Assembly: GCA_027314515.1 (NCBI GenBank)
Contig: DAHVAR010000208.1
Span: forward strand, 1 to 63,228
Length of the DNA stretch: 63,228 bases
Reading direction: 5' to 3'
DNA from: Actinomycetota bacterium
GTDB taxonomy: Bacteria > Actinomycetota > Actinomycetes > Streptosporangiales > Streptosporangiaceae
Made by a program: the position numbers and the translations under genes. The first letter of the stretch is position 1. Every line of letters starts with the position of its first letter. Below the pieces are notes generated by a model. The model was not told where the DNA came from. It worked only from the letters and a program-made list of their open reading frames with translations, and did not search any database. Below, piece after piece: positions 26,078-34,236 of the stretch.

Positions 26078-26133
26078 CATGATCGTTGTGAGTTCACTGC
26101 TGCTATAGCAACCGTGAACTCACAACGATCATG
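26078..26133. terminator. Perfect 20-bp inverted repeat, likely terminator
   Basis: The arm CATGATCGTTGTGAGTTCAC (26078-26097) is mirrored perfectly at 26114-26133 around a 16-nt loop. TTTTT precedes the left arm and CTTT follows the right arm. It sits 53 bp after the aldo/keto reductase stop. The stem is long and AT-richer than the surroundings; it could also be a protein-binding site or a repeated genomic element. Confidence 0.65.
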
Positions 26134-26263
26134 CTTTCTGCGCTAGTAATTCGAACTTAGCTGCGGCTATGAGCCAAGGATGTCGGAGCCTATCGTTACG
26201 ATAATCGAGTAGGTTGGAGCGGTCGAGAGCGTTTGGCCGGCCCGGAGTACGGAGGGCAGAGGC

Positions 26264-29200
26264 GTGGGCTGGGACAATCCGCCGGTGCCGTGGCGGGAGT
26301 TCGAGCGCCGCCTGTCCTGGGGCAAGGGCACTGGCCAGGCGCCGGCGGGGGACAGCGCGCCGGCGGGGGACAGCGCGGCTGCCAAGCACGAGGAGCTGCG
26401 CCAGCCGGTGACCCGCCTGCCAGTCGGGCTGCAGTCCGAGGCTGCCAGGGAGGCCAGGGAGGCCAGCCGGGTGGTTGCCGGAGCGGAGCTGCACTGCCAC
26501 TCCTCCTATAGCTTCCTTGACGGCGCTTCGAGCCCCGCTGACCTGGTATGCGAGGCAGCGGCACGCGGCCTGGCCGCACTGGCGATCACCGACCACGACG
26601 GCATGTACGGGGTACCGCAGTTCGCCCAGGCGGCGGCGCGGCTGCGGGACGGCGGCATCAGGCTCGGCACCGTGTTCGGCGCCGAGCTCAGCCTGGATCT
26701 GGCCAACCGGGCAGTGCTGGCCGGTAACCGCCCCGGAGTCCGCCGCGCCATCCGGCCTGCCGGGACGCCCAGGGCGGGCGTTCCCGACCCGGCAGGCAGG
26801 CACCTTCTCGTCCTCGCTCGCGACCCGGAGGGGTACCGGCGGCTCTGCCGGGTCATCAGTGCCGCGCAACTGGCTGGGGGAGAGAAGGGCCTGCCGGTCT
26901 ACGACGAGCCGGCGCTCGCCGATGCGCACGACGGGCACTGGGTGGTCCTTACCGGCTGCCGCAAGGGCGCGGTCCGGGCGGCACTGGCGGCGCATGGCCC
27001 CGATGCGGCTGCGCGCGAACTGGCCAGGCTGATCGACGCGTTCGGCCGGGAGAATGTCAAGGTCGAGCTCACGGTCGGCAACCAGCCAGCCGACGACGAG
27101 CGCAACGACGCGCTGACGGCGCTGGCGGCAGCGGCTGGCCTGGACACCATTGCCACCGGGAACGTGCACTACGCCGCCCCCCAGGACGCGAGGCTGGCGC
27201 AAGCGCTTGCCGCCATCAGGGCCCGGTTCAGCCTGGACGAGATGGACGGCTGGCTGGCCGCGTCCGGCGGCAGTTACCTGCGCTCAGCCGCGGAGATGGC
27301 CGCCCGGCTGGACCGCTACCCCGGCGTCGCTGAGCGGACGGCGGAGCTAGCCGCCGGCTGCGGGTTCGACTTCCACGTCATCGCGCCGAAACTGCCGGAC
27401 TTCGACGTCCCTGACGGCCACGGCGAGGCTAGCTGGCTGCGCGAGCTGGTCACCAGGAAGGCGCCCGACCGCTACGGCACCCCGGATGCGGAGCGCGTCG
27501 CGGGTGCTTATGCGCAGATCAGCCGTGAGCTGGGCGTCATCGAGCAGCTGGGCTTCCCCGGCTACTTCCTGATCGTGCACGAGATCGTGGAGTTCTGCGA
27601 GAGCAACGGCATCTTGTGCCAGGGCCGCGGCTCGGCGGCAAACTCGGCGGTCTGCTACGCGCTCGGGATCACCAGCGTCGATCCGGTGCGGCACGGGCTG
27701 CTGTTCGAGCGGTTCCTGTCCGCGGGCCGGGACGGGCCGCCGGACATCGACCTGGACATCGAGCACCGGCGCCGCGAGGAAGTCATCCAGCACGTCTACT
27801 CCAGGTACGGCCGCCAGAATGCCGCCCAGGTGGCAAACGTGATCAGCTACCGGCCGCGGATGGCCATCAGGGACGCAGGGCGCGCGCTCGGCTATGAGCC
27901 GGCGCAGCAGAACGAGTGGTCCCGGCAGGTCGGCCCGCGGCAGTACGGGCCCGGGCAGCCAGTTCCCCCGGACGCGGGCGTTCCCGACTCGGTTGTGGAG
28001 CTGGCAGGCCGGATGCAGCGGTTGCCTCGGCACCTCGGCATTCACTCCGGCGGGATGGTGATCTGCGACCGTCCAGTGGGAGAGGTGTGCCCGGTGGAGT
28101 GGGCGCGGATGCGCAACCGCAGCGTGCTGCAGTGGGACAAGGACGACTGCGCGTACGCGGGCCTGGTCAAGTTCGACCTGCTGGGCCTCGGCATGCTGAC
28201 CGCGCTGCGGGACTGCTTCGAACTCGTGGAGCAGGCGCACGGGGTGCGCTGGACGCTGGCCTCGATCCCGCAGGAGGATCCGGGCGTCTACGCGATGCTG
28301 CAGAAGGCTGACACCGTCGGGGTGTTCCAGGTCGAATCGCGGGCTCAGATGGCGACGCTGCCGCGGCTGCGGCCGGAGGAGTTTTACGACCTGGTCGTGG
28401 AGGTGGCGCTGATCCGGCCGGGCCCGATCCAGGGCGGCTCGGTGCATCCGTACATGCGCCGCCGGCACGGCGACGAGCAGCCGGACCTGCCCCATCCGCT
28501 GATGGAGCATGCGCTCGGCAAGACGCTCGGCGTTCCGCTGTTCCAGGAGCAGATGATGCAGATTGCCATCGACTGCGCCGGGTTCAGCCCGACCGAGGCC
28601 GACCGGCTGCGCCAGGCGATGAGCTCCAAGCGCGCGCCGGAACGGATCGAGGAACTGCGCGAGCGGTTGCTGGCCGGGATGGCCGAGCGCGGTATCTCGC
28701 TCGAGGTCGCGGAAGACATCTACGGCAAGATCCTGGCGTTCTCCAGCTACGGATTCCCGGAGTCACACGCGATCAGCTTCGCCTACCTGGTCTACGCCAG
28801 CGCCTGGCTGAAGTGCTATTACCCGGCCGCGTTCACCGCTGCGCTGCTACGCGCCCAGCCGATGGGCTTCTACGCGCCTGCCAGCCTCATCAGCGACGTC
28901 CGCCGGCACGGCGTCACTGTCCGCGGCGTGGACGTGAACGCCAGTGGCGTGCTGGCGACCTTGGAAAAGAACGAAGAATCCGGGAACGGGCTCATGCCAG
29001 CCGATGTTCCCGGCGGCGGGCTGCCTGCCGGGGGCCAGCCGGTGATCAGGCTCGGCCTGGCTGAGGTCCGTAACCTGGGCACCAGGGCAGCGGGGGAGAT
29101 CGTGGCCGGCCAGCCGTATGCGGACCTGGAGGATTTTGCCCGCCGTACCACGGTGCCGGTCGCCGCGCTGGAGGCGCTGGCCATGGGCGGCGCGTTCGGC

Positions 29201-29725
29201 TGCTTCGGCGTGAGCAGGCGTGCGGCGCTATGGGCGGCTGGCGCGGCGGCCACCGTCCGGGCGGATCAGCTGCCCGGCACGACGCTGGGCATGACCGCTC
29301 CGCCGCTGCCGGCGATGACGGCAGCGCAGGAGACTTTTGCCGACCTGTGGGCGACCGGGACTTACGGAACGCACCCGATCGAGCACATCAGGGCCATGCT
29401 CGATGAACGGGGGGCGCTGCCTGCCGCTCACCTGGCGAGCGCGGGGAACGGCCGGAACGTGCTCGTCGGCGGGCTGGTCACGCACCGCCAGCAGCCAGGC
29501 ACCGCACGTGGCGTGGTCTTCCTCAGCCTGGAGGATGAGACCGGGATGGCGAACATTATCTGCCCGCCGGATGTATGGCAGCGGTTCCGCAAGATCGGGG
29601 TAGCCGCCAGCGCGCTGCTCATTCACGGCCGGGTCGAGCGGCTGGACGGTGCCGTCAGCCTGCTCGCCACCAGGCTCGAGCGGCTCCGCGTTGTCGCGGC
29701 CGCGCGCAGCCGCGACTTCCGCTAG
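26264..29725 (+). CDS. dnaE2: DnaE2, error-prone DNA polymerase
   Basis: A 1153-residue C-family polymerase that copies damaged DNA with ImuA' and ImuB. Order: PHP domain (ELHCHSSYSFLDGASSP, about 75-340), palm with the catalytic carboxylates in PDIDLD (Asp494, Asp496), fingers, then a C-terminal OB fold (VLVGGLVTHRQQPGTARG, about 1065 onward). It lacks the long C-terminal tau-binding part of the replicative DnaE1. GTG 26264 follows GGAGGGCAGAGGC, and the N-terminus MGWDNPPVPW matches mycobacterial DnaE2. An 18-bp duplication encodes PAGDSAPAGDSA near residue 26. It is 5 kb from imuB, and I found no full LexA box in front of it. Confidence 0.93.
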   Translation: MGWDNPPVPWREFERRLSWGKGTGQAPAGDSAPAGDSAAAKHEELRQPVTRLPVGLQSEAAREAREASRVVAGAELHCHSSYSFLDGASSPADLVCEAAARGLAALAITDHDGMYGVPQFAQAAARLRDGGIRLGTVFGAELSLDLANRAVLAGNRPGVRRAIRPAGTPRAGVPDPAGRHLLVLARDPEGYRRLCRVISAAQLAGGEKGLPVYDEPALADAHDGHWVVLTGCRKGAVRAALAAHGPDAAARELARLIDAFGRENVKVELTVGNQPADDERNDALTALAAAAGLDTIATGNVHYAAPQDARLAQALAAIRARFSLDEMDGWLAASGGSYLRSAAEMAARLDRYPGVAERTAELAAGCGFDFHVIAPKLPDFDVPDGHGEASWLRELVTRKAPDRYGTPDAERVAGAYAQISRELGVIEQLGFPGYFLIVHEIVEFCESNGILCQGRGSAANSAVCYALGITSVDPVRHGLLFERFLSAGRDGPPDIDLDIEHRRREEVIQHVYSRYGRQNAAQVANVISYRPRMAIRDAGRALGYEPAQQNEWSRQVGPRQYGPGQPVPPDAGVPDSVVELAGRMQRLPRHLGIHSGGMVICDRPVGEVCPVEWARMRNRSVLQWDKDDCAYAGLVKFDLLGLGMLTALRDCFELVEQAHGVRWTLASIPQEDPGVYAMLQKADTVGVFQVESRAQMATLPRLRPEEFYDLVVEVALIRPGPIQGGSVHPYMRRRHGDEQPDLPHPLMEHALGKTLGVPLFQEQMMQIAIDCAGFSPTEADRLRQAMSSKRAPERIEELRERLLAGMAERGISLEVAEDIYGKILAFSSYGFPESHAISFAYLVYASAWLKCYYPAAFTAALLRAQPMGFYAPASLISDVRRHGVTVRGVDVNASGVLATLEKNEESGNGLMPADVPGGGLPAGGQPVIRLGLAEVRNLGTRAAGEIVAGQPYADLEDFARRTTVPVAALEALAMGGAFGCFGVSRRAALWAAGAAATVRADQLPGTTLGMTAPPLPAMTAAQETFADLWATGTYGTHPIEHIRAMLDERGALPAAHLASAGNGRNVLVGGLVTHRQQPGTARGVVFLSLEDETGMANIICPPDVWQRFRKIGVAASALLIHGRVERLDGAVSLLATRLERLRVVAAARSRDFR

Positions 29726-29890
29726 CGCGTTCAGCAGGGCCCCTGCCTGTGGCTTCGGCCGGCGACTTCGCTGGGATAGCGAGTCAATTTGTATGTCGGT
29801 GCGGGAAGATGGTCGACTACGGGAGGTGGTTAGTCCCTGGTCCCACAGCTAAGGACTACCGACAACAAGCGACCCATCGCGAGGAGAACC

Positions 29891-32557
29891 ATGCCCTTCG
29901 ATGTTGCCCGCACGTTCGCGGAGCGGTCCGGGGAGAACTTCGCCCTGCACGAGCGGTTCATGAACAGCCAGCTTGCCAGGACGCTGCGGACGCTCGGGTT
30001 CGACCGCAACTACGTTCGCGGCGAGGGCTGTTACCTATACGACGATGCCGGCCAGCGGTATCTTGACTTTCTGTCGGGTTTCGGGGTTTATGCCCTGGGT
30101 CGCAGCCACCCGGCCGTCAAGGCCGCGCTTCACCAGGCACTAGACCTGGACCTGCCCAACATGGTGCAGATGGACTGCGCGCTGCTGCCCGGCCTGCTGG
30201 CCGAGCAACTCGTCGCCCGCGCGCACGCCGGCATCAACCGCGTGTTCTTCTGCAACTCCGGGGCGGAGTCGATCGAGGCCGCGATCAAGTTCGCCCGGCA
30301 CTTCACGCAGCGGTCCAGGATCCTGCACGCCGACCACTCCTTCCACGGCCTGACCACCGGTGCCCTCGCGCTGAACGGCGGCAAGGAGTTCCGCACGGGC
30401 TTCGGCACGCTGCTGGAGAGCGCGGCCGTCCCGTTCGGCGACCTGACCGCGCTGGAGCAGCAACTGCGCGCGGGCGACGTCGCCGCGTTCATCGTCGAGC
30501 CGATCCAGGGCAAGGGCGTCTACTGCGCGCCCGGCGAGTACTGGCGGGCAGCCCAGGAACTCTGCCGCCGGCACGGCACCCTGCTGGTCACCGACGAGGT
30601 GCAGACGGGGCTCGGCCGCAGCGGCAAGTTCCTCTGCCACGAGCACTGGGGCCTGGAGCCCGACATCATCACGATCTCGAAGGCGCTGTCCGGTGGCTAC
30701 GTTCCGGTCGGCGCCATGCTGACCACCGACAAGATCTTCGCGAGCGTCCATCACTCGATGGAGGACGCGCTCAAGCACTCCACGACGTTCGGTCGCAATC
30801 AGCTGGCCATGGTCGCCGGTCTGGCCACGCTCGCGGCGTTCGACGACGAGGACATCGTCGGGCGCGCCGAGCGCACCGGTGCCGACCTGCAGGGCAAGCT
30901 GCGCGGGCTGGCCGCCAAGCACGACCTGATCCACGACATCCGCGGCATCGGGATGATGATCGGAATCGAGTTCGGCGAACCGCGGCCGGGGTCTGCCGCT
31001 CGCCGGTTCCGCGCCATGGAGCGGCTGCGGACCGGCATGTTCTCGCAGATGGTCGTCGTCCCGCTGTTCCACCGGCACCGGATCATCACGCAGGTGGCGG
31101 CGGACAACGTGAACATCGTCAAGCTGCTGCCGCCGCTGATCTCCGGGCCGGAAGAGGTCGACTACTTCATCGCAGCGCTGGACGACGTCCTCACGGACGC
31201 ACAGCGCGGCCTCGGGCTCACCTACGAGTTCGGCTGCACCATGGCCCGCGGCCTCATCCGCCGCAAGTCGCCGCGCAGCATCGCCAGCCCTCATCCGGTG
31301 ACCGGCCCAGCTGCGGGCGTTCCCCGCCATGACGGCGGCGCGGCCAGCACGCCACCGCAGGCAGCCGCGGATGACGCGGGCGCGGGTCCGGCCGCCACGG
31401 CAACAGTCCGGGAACGCCCGGTGGCCGGGACTCGCCCGGCCGGGGAAGCGCGGCAGCGGGCCGACCGGGCCGATGGCGCCAGCGCCGATGCGGGATACAG
31501 CCCGGCTGTGGCGCCGATCGAGCCCGGCGACCGGGTAGTCATCACCGGCGCGAGCGGATTCATCGGGTCGGCCGTGACCCGCGCGGTGCTGGCCAAGGGG
31601 GCGCAGGTGGTCGCCGTTACCGAGCCAGGCGGCCAGGACGCCAACCTCGATGGCCTCGAGCTGGAACGTGCCGTCGTCGATATCCGCGACGCCGCGGCGG
31701 TCCGGTCGGCGGTCGCCGGCGCGCGGTATGTCTTTCACCTGGCCGCCGTCTACCGGTTCTGGGCTCGCGATCCGCGGATCTTTCACGAGGTTAACGTCGG
31801 CGGCACGCTGAACGTCCTCGACGCCGTGCGGGCGGCCGGCGCTGAGCGCCTGGTGTACACCTCCACAGTTGGCGTTCTCGGCCTCGGCCGTACCCGGCAT
31901 GGTCAGCCAGCGGACGAGACCTGCTATGCCGATGTCGGCCACCTGTTCGGCCACTACAAGCGCACGAAGTTCGCGGCGGAGCACGAGGTGCTGCGCGCGG
32001 CCGGCGAAGGCCTCAACGTCACGGTGGTGCTGCCGACATTCCCGCTCGGCCCTGGTGACCGGGCGCCGACCCCGACCGGCAAGGTAGTGGCCGACTTCCT
32101 CAATGGCCGGATGCCCGGCTTCGTGGACACTGCCCTGAACGTGTGCCATGTGGATGATCTCGCGCTCGGTCACGTCGCGGCGCTCGAGCACGGGCGTCAG
32201 GGCCGCAGCTACATCCTCGGCGGCGAGAACATGACGATGCGCGAGCTCCTGCAGACGCTCGCCGACGGCTGCGGCCTGCCCATGCCTCGCTTTGCGGTAC
32301 CGCGACGGGTCGTCGCGGCTGCCGGGCTGGTCTCCGATCTCGTCGAGGGCAGGCTGCTGCGCCGCGAACCGCACGTGCCGCTCGAGGCGGCGCGCATGTC
32401 GACGACGAAGATGATTTTCAGTGACGACCGGGCTCGTGCCGAGATCGGTCATAAGTCGCGGCCAGCGCGGCTGGCAATCGAGGACTCGGCGCAATGGTTC
32501 GCCGAGAACGGCTACGTGTCAGCCGACCGGCTGCGAGCCATCAGGTGGCAGCGGTAG
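29891..32557 (+). CDS. Fusion: class III aminotransferase (HpnO-like) plus HpnA-like sugar epimerase
   Basis: An 888-residue two-enzyme protein. Residues about 1-450 are a PLP class III aminotransferase: NSGAESIEAAIKFAR, TDEVQTGLGRSG and the PLP lysine Lys264 in ISKALSGG. Residues about 455-545 form a Pro/Ala-rich linker. Residues about 548-880 are an extended SDR with ITGASGFIG (551 onward) and Tyr689-x3-Lys693. The SDR half closely follows the hopanoid-associated epimerase HpnA: GHYKRTKFAAEHEVL, PTPTGKVVADFLNGRMP, YILGGENMTMREL and WFAENGYV. The aminotransferase half resembles HpnO-type enzymes, which make aminated hopanoids. A role in bacteriohopanepolyol decoration is inferred. ATG follows GCGAGGAGAACC. 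No squalene-hopene cyclase lies in the window. Confidence 0.85.
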   Translation: MPFDVARTFAERSGENFALHERFMNSQLARTLRTLGFDRNYVRGEGCYLYDDAGQRYLDFLSGFGVYALGRSHPAVKAALHQALDLDLPNMVQMDCALLPGLLAEQLVARAHAGINRVFFCNSGAESIEAAIKFARHFTQRSRILHADHSFHGLTTGALALNGGKEFRTGFGTLLESAAVPFGDLTALEQQLRAGDVAAFIVEPIQGKGVYCAPGEYWRAAQELCRRHGTLLVTDEVQTGLGRSGKFLCHEHWGLEPDIITISKALSGGYVPVGAMLTTDKIFASVHHSMEDALKHSTTFGRNQLAMVAGLATLAAFDDEDIVGRAERTGADLQGKLRGLAAKHDLIHDIRGIGMMIGIEFGEPRPGSAARRFRAMERLRTGMFSQMVVVPLFHRHRIITQVAADNVNIVKLLPPLISGPEEVDYFIAALDDVLTDAQRGLGLTYEFGCTMARGLIRRKSPRSIASPHPVTGPAAGVPRHDGGAASTPPQAAADDAGAGPAATATVRERPVAGTRPAGEARQRADRADGASADAGYSPAVAPIEPGDRVVITGASGFIGSAVTRAVLAKGAQVVAVTEPGGQDANLDGLELERAVVDIRDAAAVRSAVAGARYVFHLAAVYRFWARDPRIFHEVNVGGTLNVLDAVRAAGAERLVYTSTVGVLGLGRTRHGQPADETCYADVGHLFGHYKRTKFAAEHEVLRAAGEGLNVTVVLPTFPLGPGDRAPTPTGKVVADFLNGRMPGFVDTALNVCHVDDLALGHVAALEHGRQGRSYILGGENMTMRELLQTLADGCGLPMPRFAVPRRVVAAAGLVSDLVEGRLLRREPHVPLEAARMSTTKMIFSDDRARAEIGHKSRPARLAIEDSAQWFAENGYVSADRLRAIRWQR

Positions 32558-32636
32558 CAGGAGCGGAGAGTGCATATCGACACCGCTCGCGCGCGGCTGC
32601 CAGACCGTGCGCCCATGCCCGTCGGGAGTCCGCGCC

Positions 32637-33302
32637 ATGACTGACAGCTTCAGCGCCGAGTTGCGGGGCGGGATTGCCGGCATCTACGCCGCGATCCTGG
32701 ACCACCCGTTTGTCACCGGTCTCGGCGACGGCAGCCTGCCGCGTGAGTCGTTCGAGTTCTACGTCATCCAGGACGCGCTGTACTTGCGGAAGTACGCGCA
32801 AGCCCTGGCAGCGGTGGCCAGCCGGGCCGCCGTTCCCGCGGAGACGGAGATGTTCGCGCGCCATGCCGCAGGCGTGGTCGCTGTCGAGATGAGCCTGCAC
32901 GAGTCGCTGCTGGCCGACCTTGACATCGATCCCGGTGTGGCCGCCGCAGCGGATGAAGCGCCCACCACTCTGGCCTACACCAGTTACCTGCTGGCCGCCG
33001 CTGGCGAGTCTTACGGCGACGGCGTCGGCGCCGTGCTGCCCTGCTACTGGATCTACTGGGAGGTAGGCAAGCACCTGCTTCAACAGGGCTCGCCCGATCC
33101 TAGGTACCAGCGCTGGATCGACACCTACGCGGCCGAAGAGTTCGGCGCTGAGGTGCGCGAGGTGATCGCCGTCACCGACCGGCTCGGCCAGCAGGTCGCA
33201 GTTGCGGAGCGCGAGCGCATTCAGCGCCGCTTCCGCGCGACCAGTCGCTACGAGTGGATGTTCTGGGAGATGGGCTACCGGCGGGAAACCTGGCCGGTCT
33301 GA
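32637..33302 (+). CDS. tenA: TenA family protein (thiaminase II / aminopyrimidine aminohydrolase-like)
   Basis: A 221-residue all-helical protein of the TenA family, which hydrolyses aminopyrimidines in thiamine salvage. Typical stretches are LDHPFVTGLGDGSLPRESFEFY (start), YVIQDALYLRKYAQALA, TSYLLAAAGE, CYWIYWEVG and SRYEWMFWEMGY; Tyr and Glu residues in these positions form the active site in relatives. ATG 32637 is 80 bp after the fusion gene and on the same strand. No thiamine riboswitch is visible and no thi genes are near, so a different amine substrate is possible. Confidence 0.85.
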   Translation: MTDSFSAELRGGIAGIYAAILDHPFVTGLGDGSLPRESFEFYVIQDALYLRKYAQALAAVASRAAVPAETEMFARHAAGVVAVEMSLHESLLADLDIDPGVAAAADEAPTTLAYTSYLLAAAGESYGDGVGAVLPCYWIYWEVGKHLLQQGSPDPRYQRWIDTYAAEEFGAEVREVIAVTDRLGQQVAVAERERIQRRFRATSRYEWMFWEMGYRRETWPV

Positions 33303-33366
33303 GGCCCCTTTGACGCTAGCTGCGCCAGATCGCGCAGCCCTCGCGCCACGGCTTGCAGGGACGGGC

Positions 33367-33684
33367 TTACCGGCCCGGCAGCCTTGGCCCTGGATGCGAG
33401 GCCAGCCAGTCGCTTACGGCAGCCCGTTCGCGGCGCCTGTTAAGCCGGTGACTGCGAACACCCGCATCGATGATCACGCCGAGGGTCCAGGGAGCGAGCG
33501 TAACGAGGTCATGGGCCCGCAGCGCGAGCAGCAGCGCCGCCCCGGCCAGCCAGATGCCGGCGCTCAGGCACCATATCCCGATGTGACTAGCAGGCTTCCG
33601 CCGGATAACCCGCGCTATCCAGCCCGGCCCGTGTCGCAGTGTCGCATTGTCGCAGTGTCGCAGGGCGGGCGGCGGCGATGTCAC
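33367..33684 (-). CDS. Hypothetical small membrane protein
   Basis: A 105-residue frame from GTG 33684 with two adjacent hydrophobic stretches (IGIWCLSAGIWLAGAALLLAL and LVTLAPWTLGVIID) between basic ends, so a small two-helix membrane protein. No family recognised. Its N-terminus is encoded by an 8-bp tandem repeat (33631-33662); a change of one unit would alter the frame. Supported only by length, hydrophobicity and codon bias. Confidence 0.4.
   Translation of the reverse strand: MTSPPPALRHCDNATLRHGPGWIARVIRRKPASHIGIWCLSAGIWLAGAALLLALRAHDLVTLAPWTLGVIIDAGVRSHRLNRRRERAAVSDWLASHPGPRLPGR
33631..33662. repeat. 8-bp tandem repeat, four copies
   Basis: GTGTCGCA repeated four times with one base change (TTGTCGCA in copy 3). 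It lies in the first 25 codons of the small membrane protein on the minus strand. Unlike the other repeats in the window, the unit is not a multiple of three. Confidence 0.8.
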
Positions 33685-33739
33685 ACGTGAAGGCTAACGC
33701 GCTGCGCATCGTCAGGCGATAGTCGAACAGCCGCACCGG

Positions 33740-34099
33740 CTACGCGGCATCGGCGGGTTCGAGGAATTCAAGCCTGTTGCCGTGCGGGTCGCTGGTGTAG
33801 AAGCGGCGCATGCCCGGGAAGCCGTCGTCGAAGCTGGCGGGGTAACCCGCCGTCGTCAGCCGCGCCGCCCACTCGTCGATCCCGGATACCAGCAGCGCCG
33901 GGTGCGCTTTACGGGCCGGACGGAAATCGGCTTCCACGCCAAGGTGCAACTCGACACCGTGGCCACGGAACCAACACCCGCCCCTGGCCGCGAGCGCCGG
34001 CGGCTTGGCGACCTCAGCCAGCCCGAGCACACCGGAGTAGAACGCGCGCGAGGAGTCCTCGGACCCGGCCGGACAGGCCAGTTGCACATGGTGAATCAC
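33740..34099 (-). CDS. VOC family (glyoxalase/bleomycin resistance-like) protein
   Basis: A 119-residue single-domain VOC protein. Family marks are IHHVQLACPAGSEDSSRAFY at the start and FYTSDPHGNRLEFLEP at the end, with metal-ligand positions at the first His and the final Glu. GTG 34099 has GAGGTG eight bases upstream; the longer frame to 34174 would read across an operator-like palindrome. The reaction is unknown. The palindrome at 34112-34141 just upstream suggests tight regulation. Confidence 0.82.
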   Translation of the reverse strand: MIHHVQLACPAGSEDSSRAFYSGVLGLAEVAKPPALAARGGCWFRGHGVELHLGVEADFRPARKAHPALLVSGIDEWAARLTTAGYPASFDDGFPGMRRFYTSDPHGNRLEFLEPADAA

Positions 34100-34111
34100 G
34101 ACTATGCACCT

Positions 34112-34141
34112 CGATATGTATCTCGACGTCGAGAGATATCG
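34112..34141. promoter_or_regulatory. Operator-like palindrome upstream of the VOC gene
   Basis: A perfect 14-bp core TCTCGACGTCGAGA (34121-34134) is flanked by CGATAT (34112-34117) and ATATCG (34136-34141), an outer inverted repeat. It lies 13-42 bp upstream of the VOC start. The pattern suits a PadR/MarR/TetR-type dimer site; no such regulator is adjacent. Confidence 0.6.
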
Positions 34142-34236
34142 TAGGGGAACGGGCCGGCTCGCCGCCAGTCGCATTCGGTCGCCGGCTTCCGCCCGCCGGG
34201 CAATCAGGCGGTTAGGACCGATAGGGTGTGTCGGCT

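Noticed and set aside
26151-26166. SOS box for dnaE2
   Set aside because: Only the left half TCGAAC is present; the right half does not match GTTCGA.
30140-32494. A 784-codon open frame antisense to the fusion gene
   Set aside because: It mirrors the codon periodicity of the sense gene, has an Arg/Gly/Asp-rich composition and no domain. High-GC genes often leave such antisense frames open.
32558-32636. TPP riboswitch before tenA
   Set aside because: The conserved CTGAGA core and the pairing elements are absent in this 79-bp gap.
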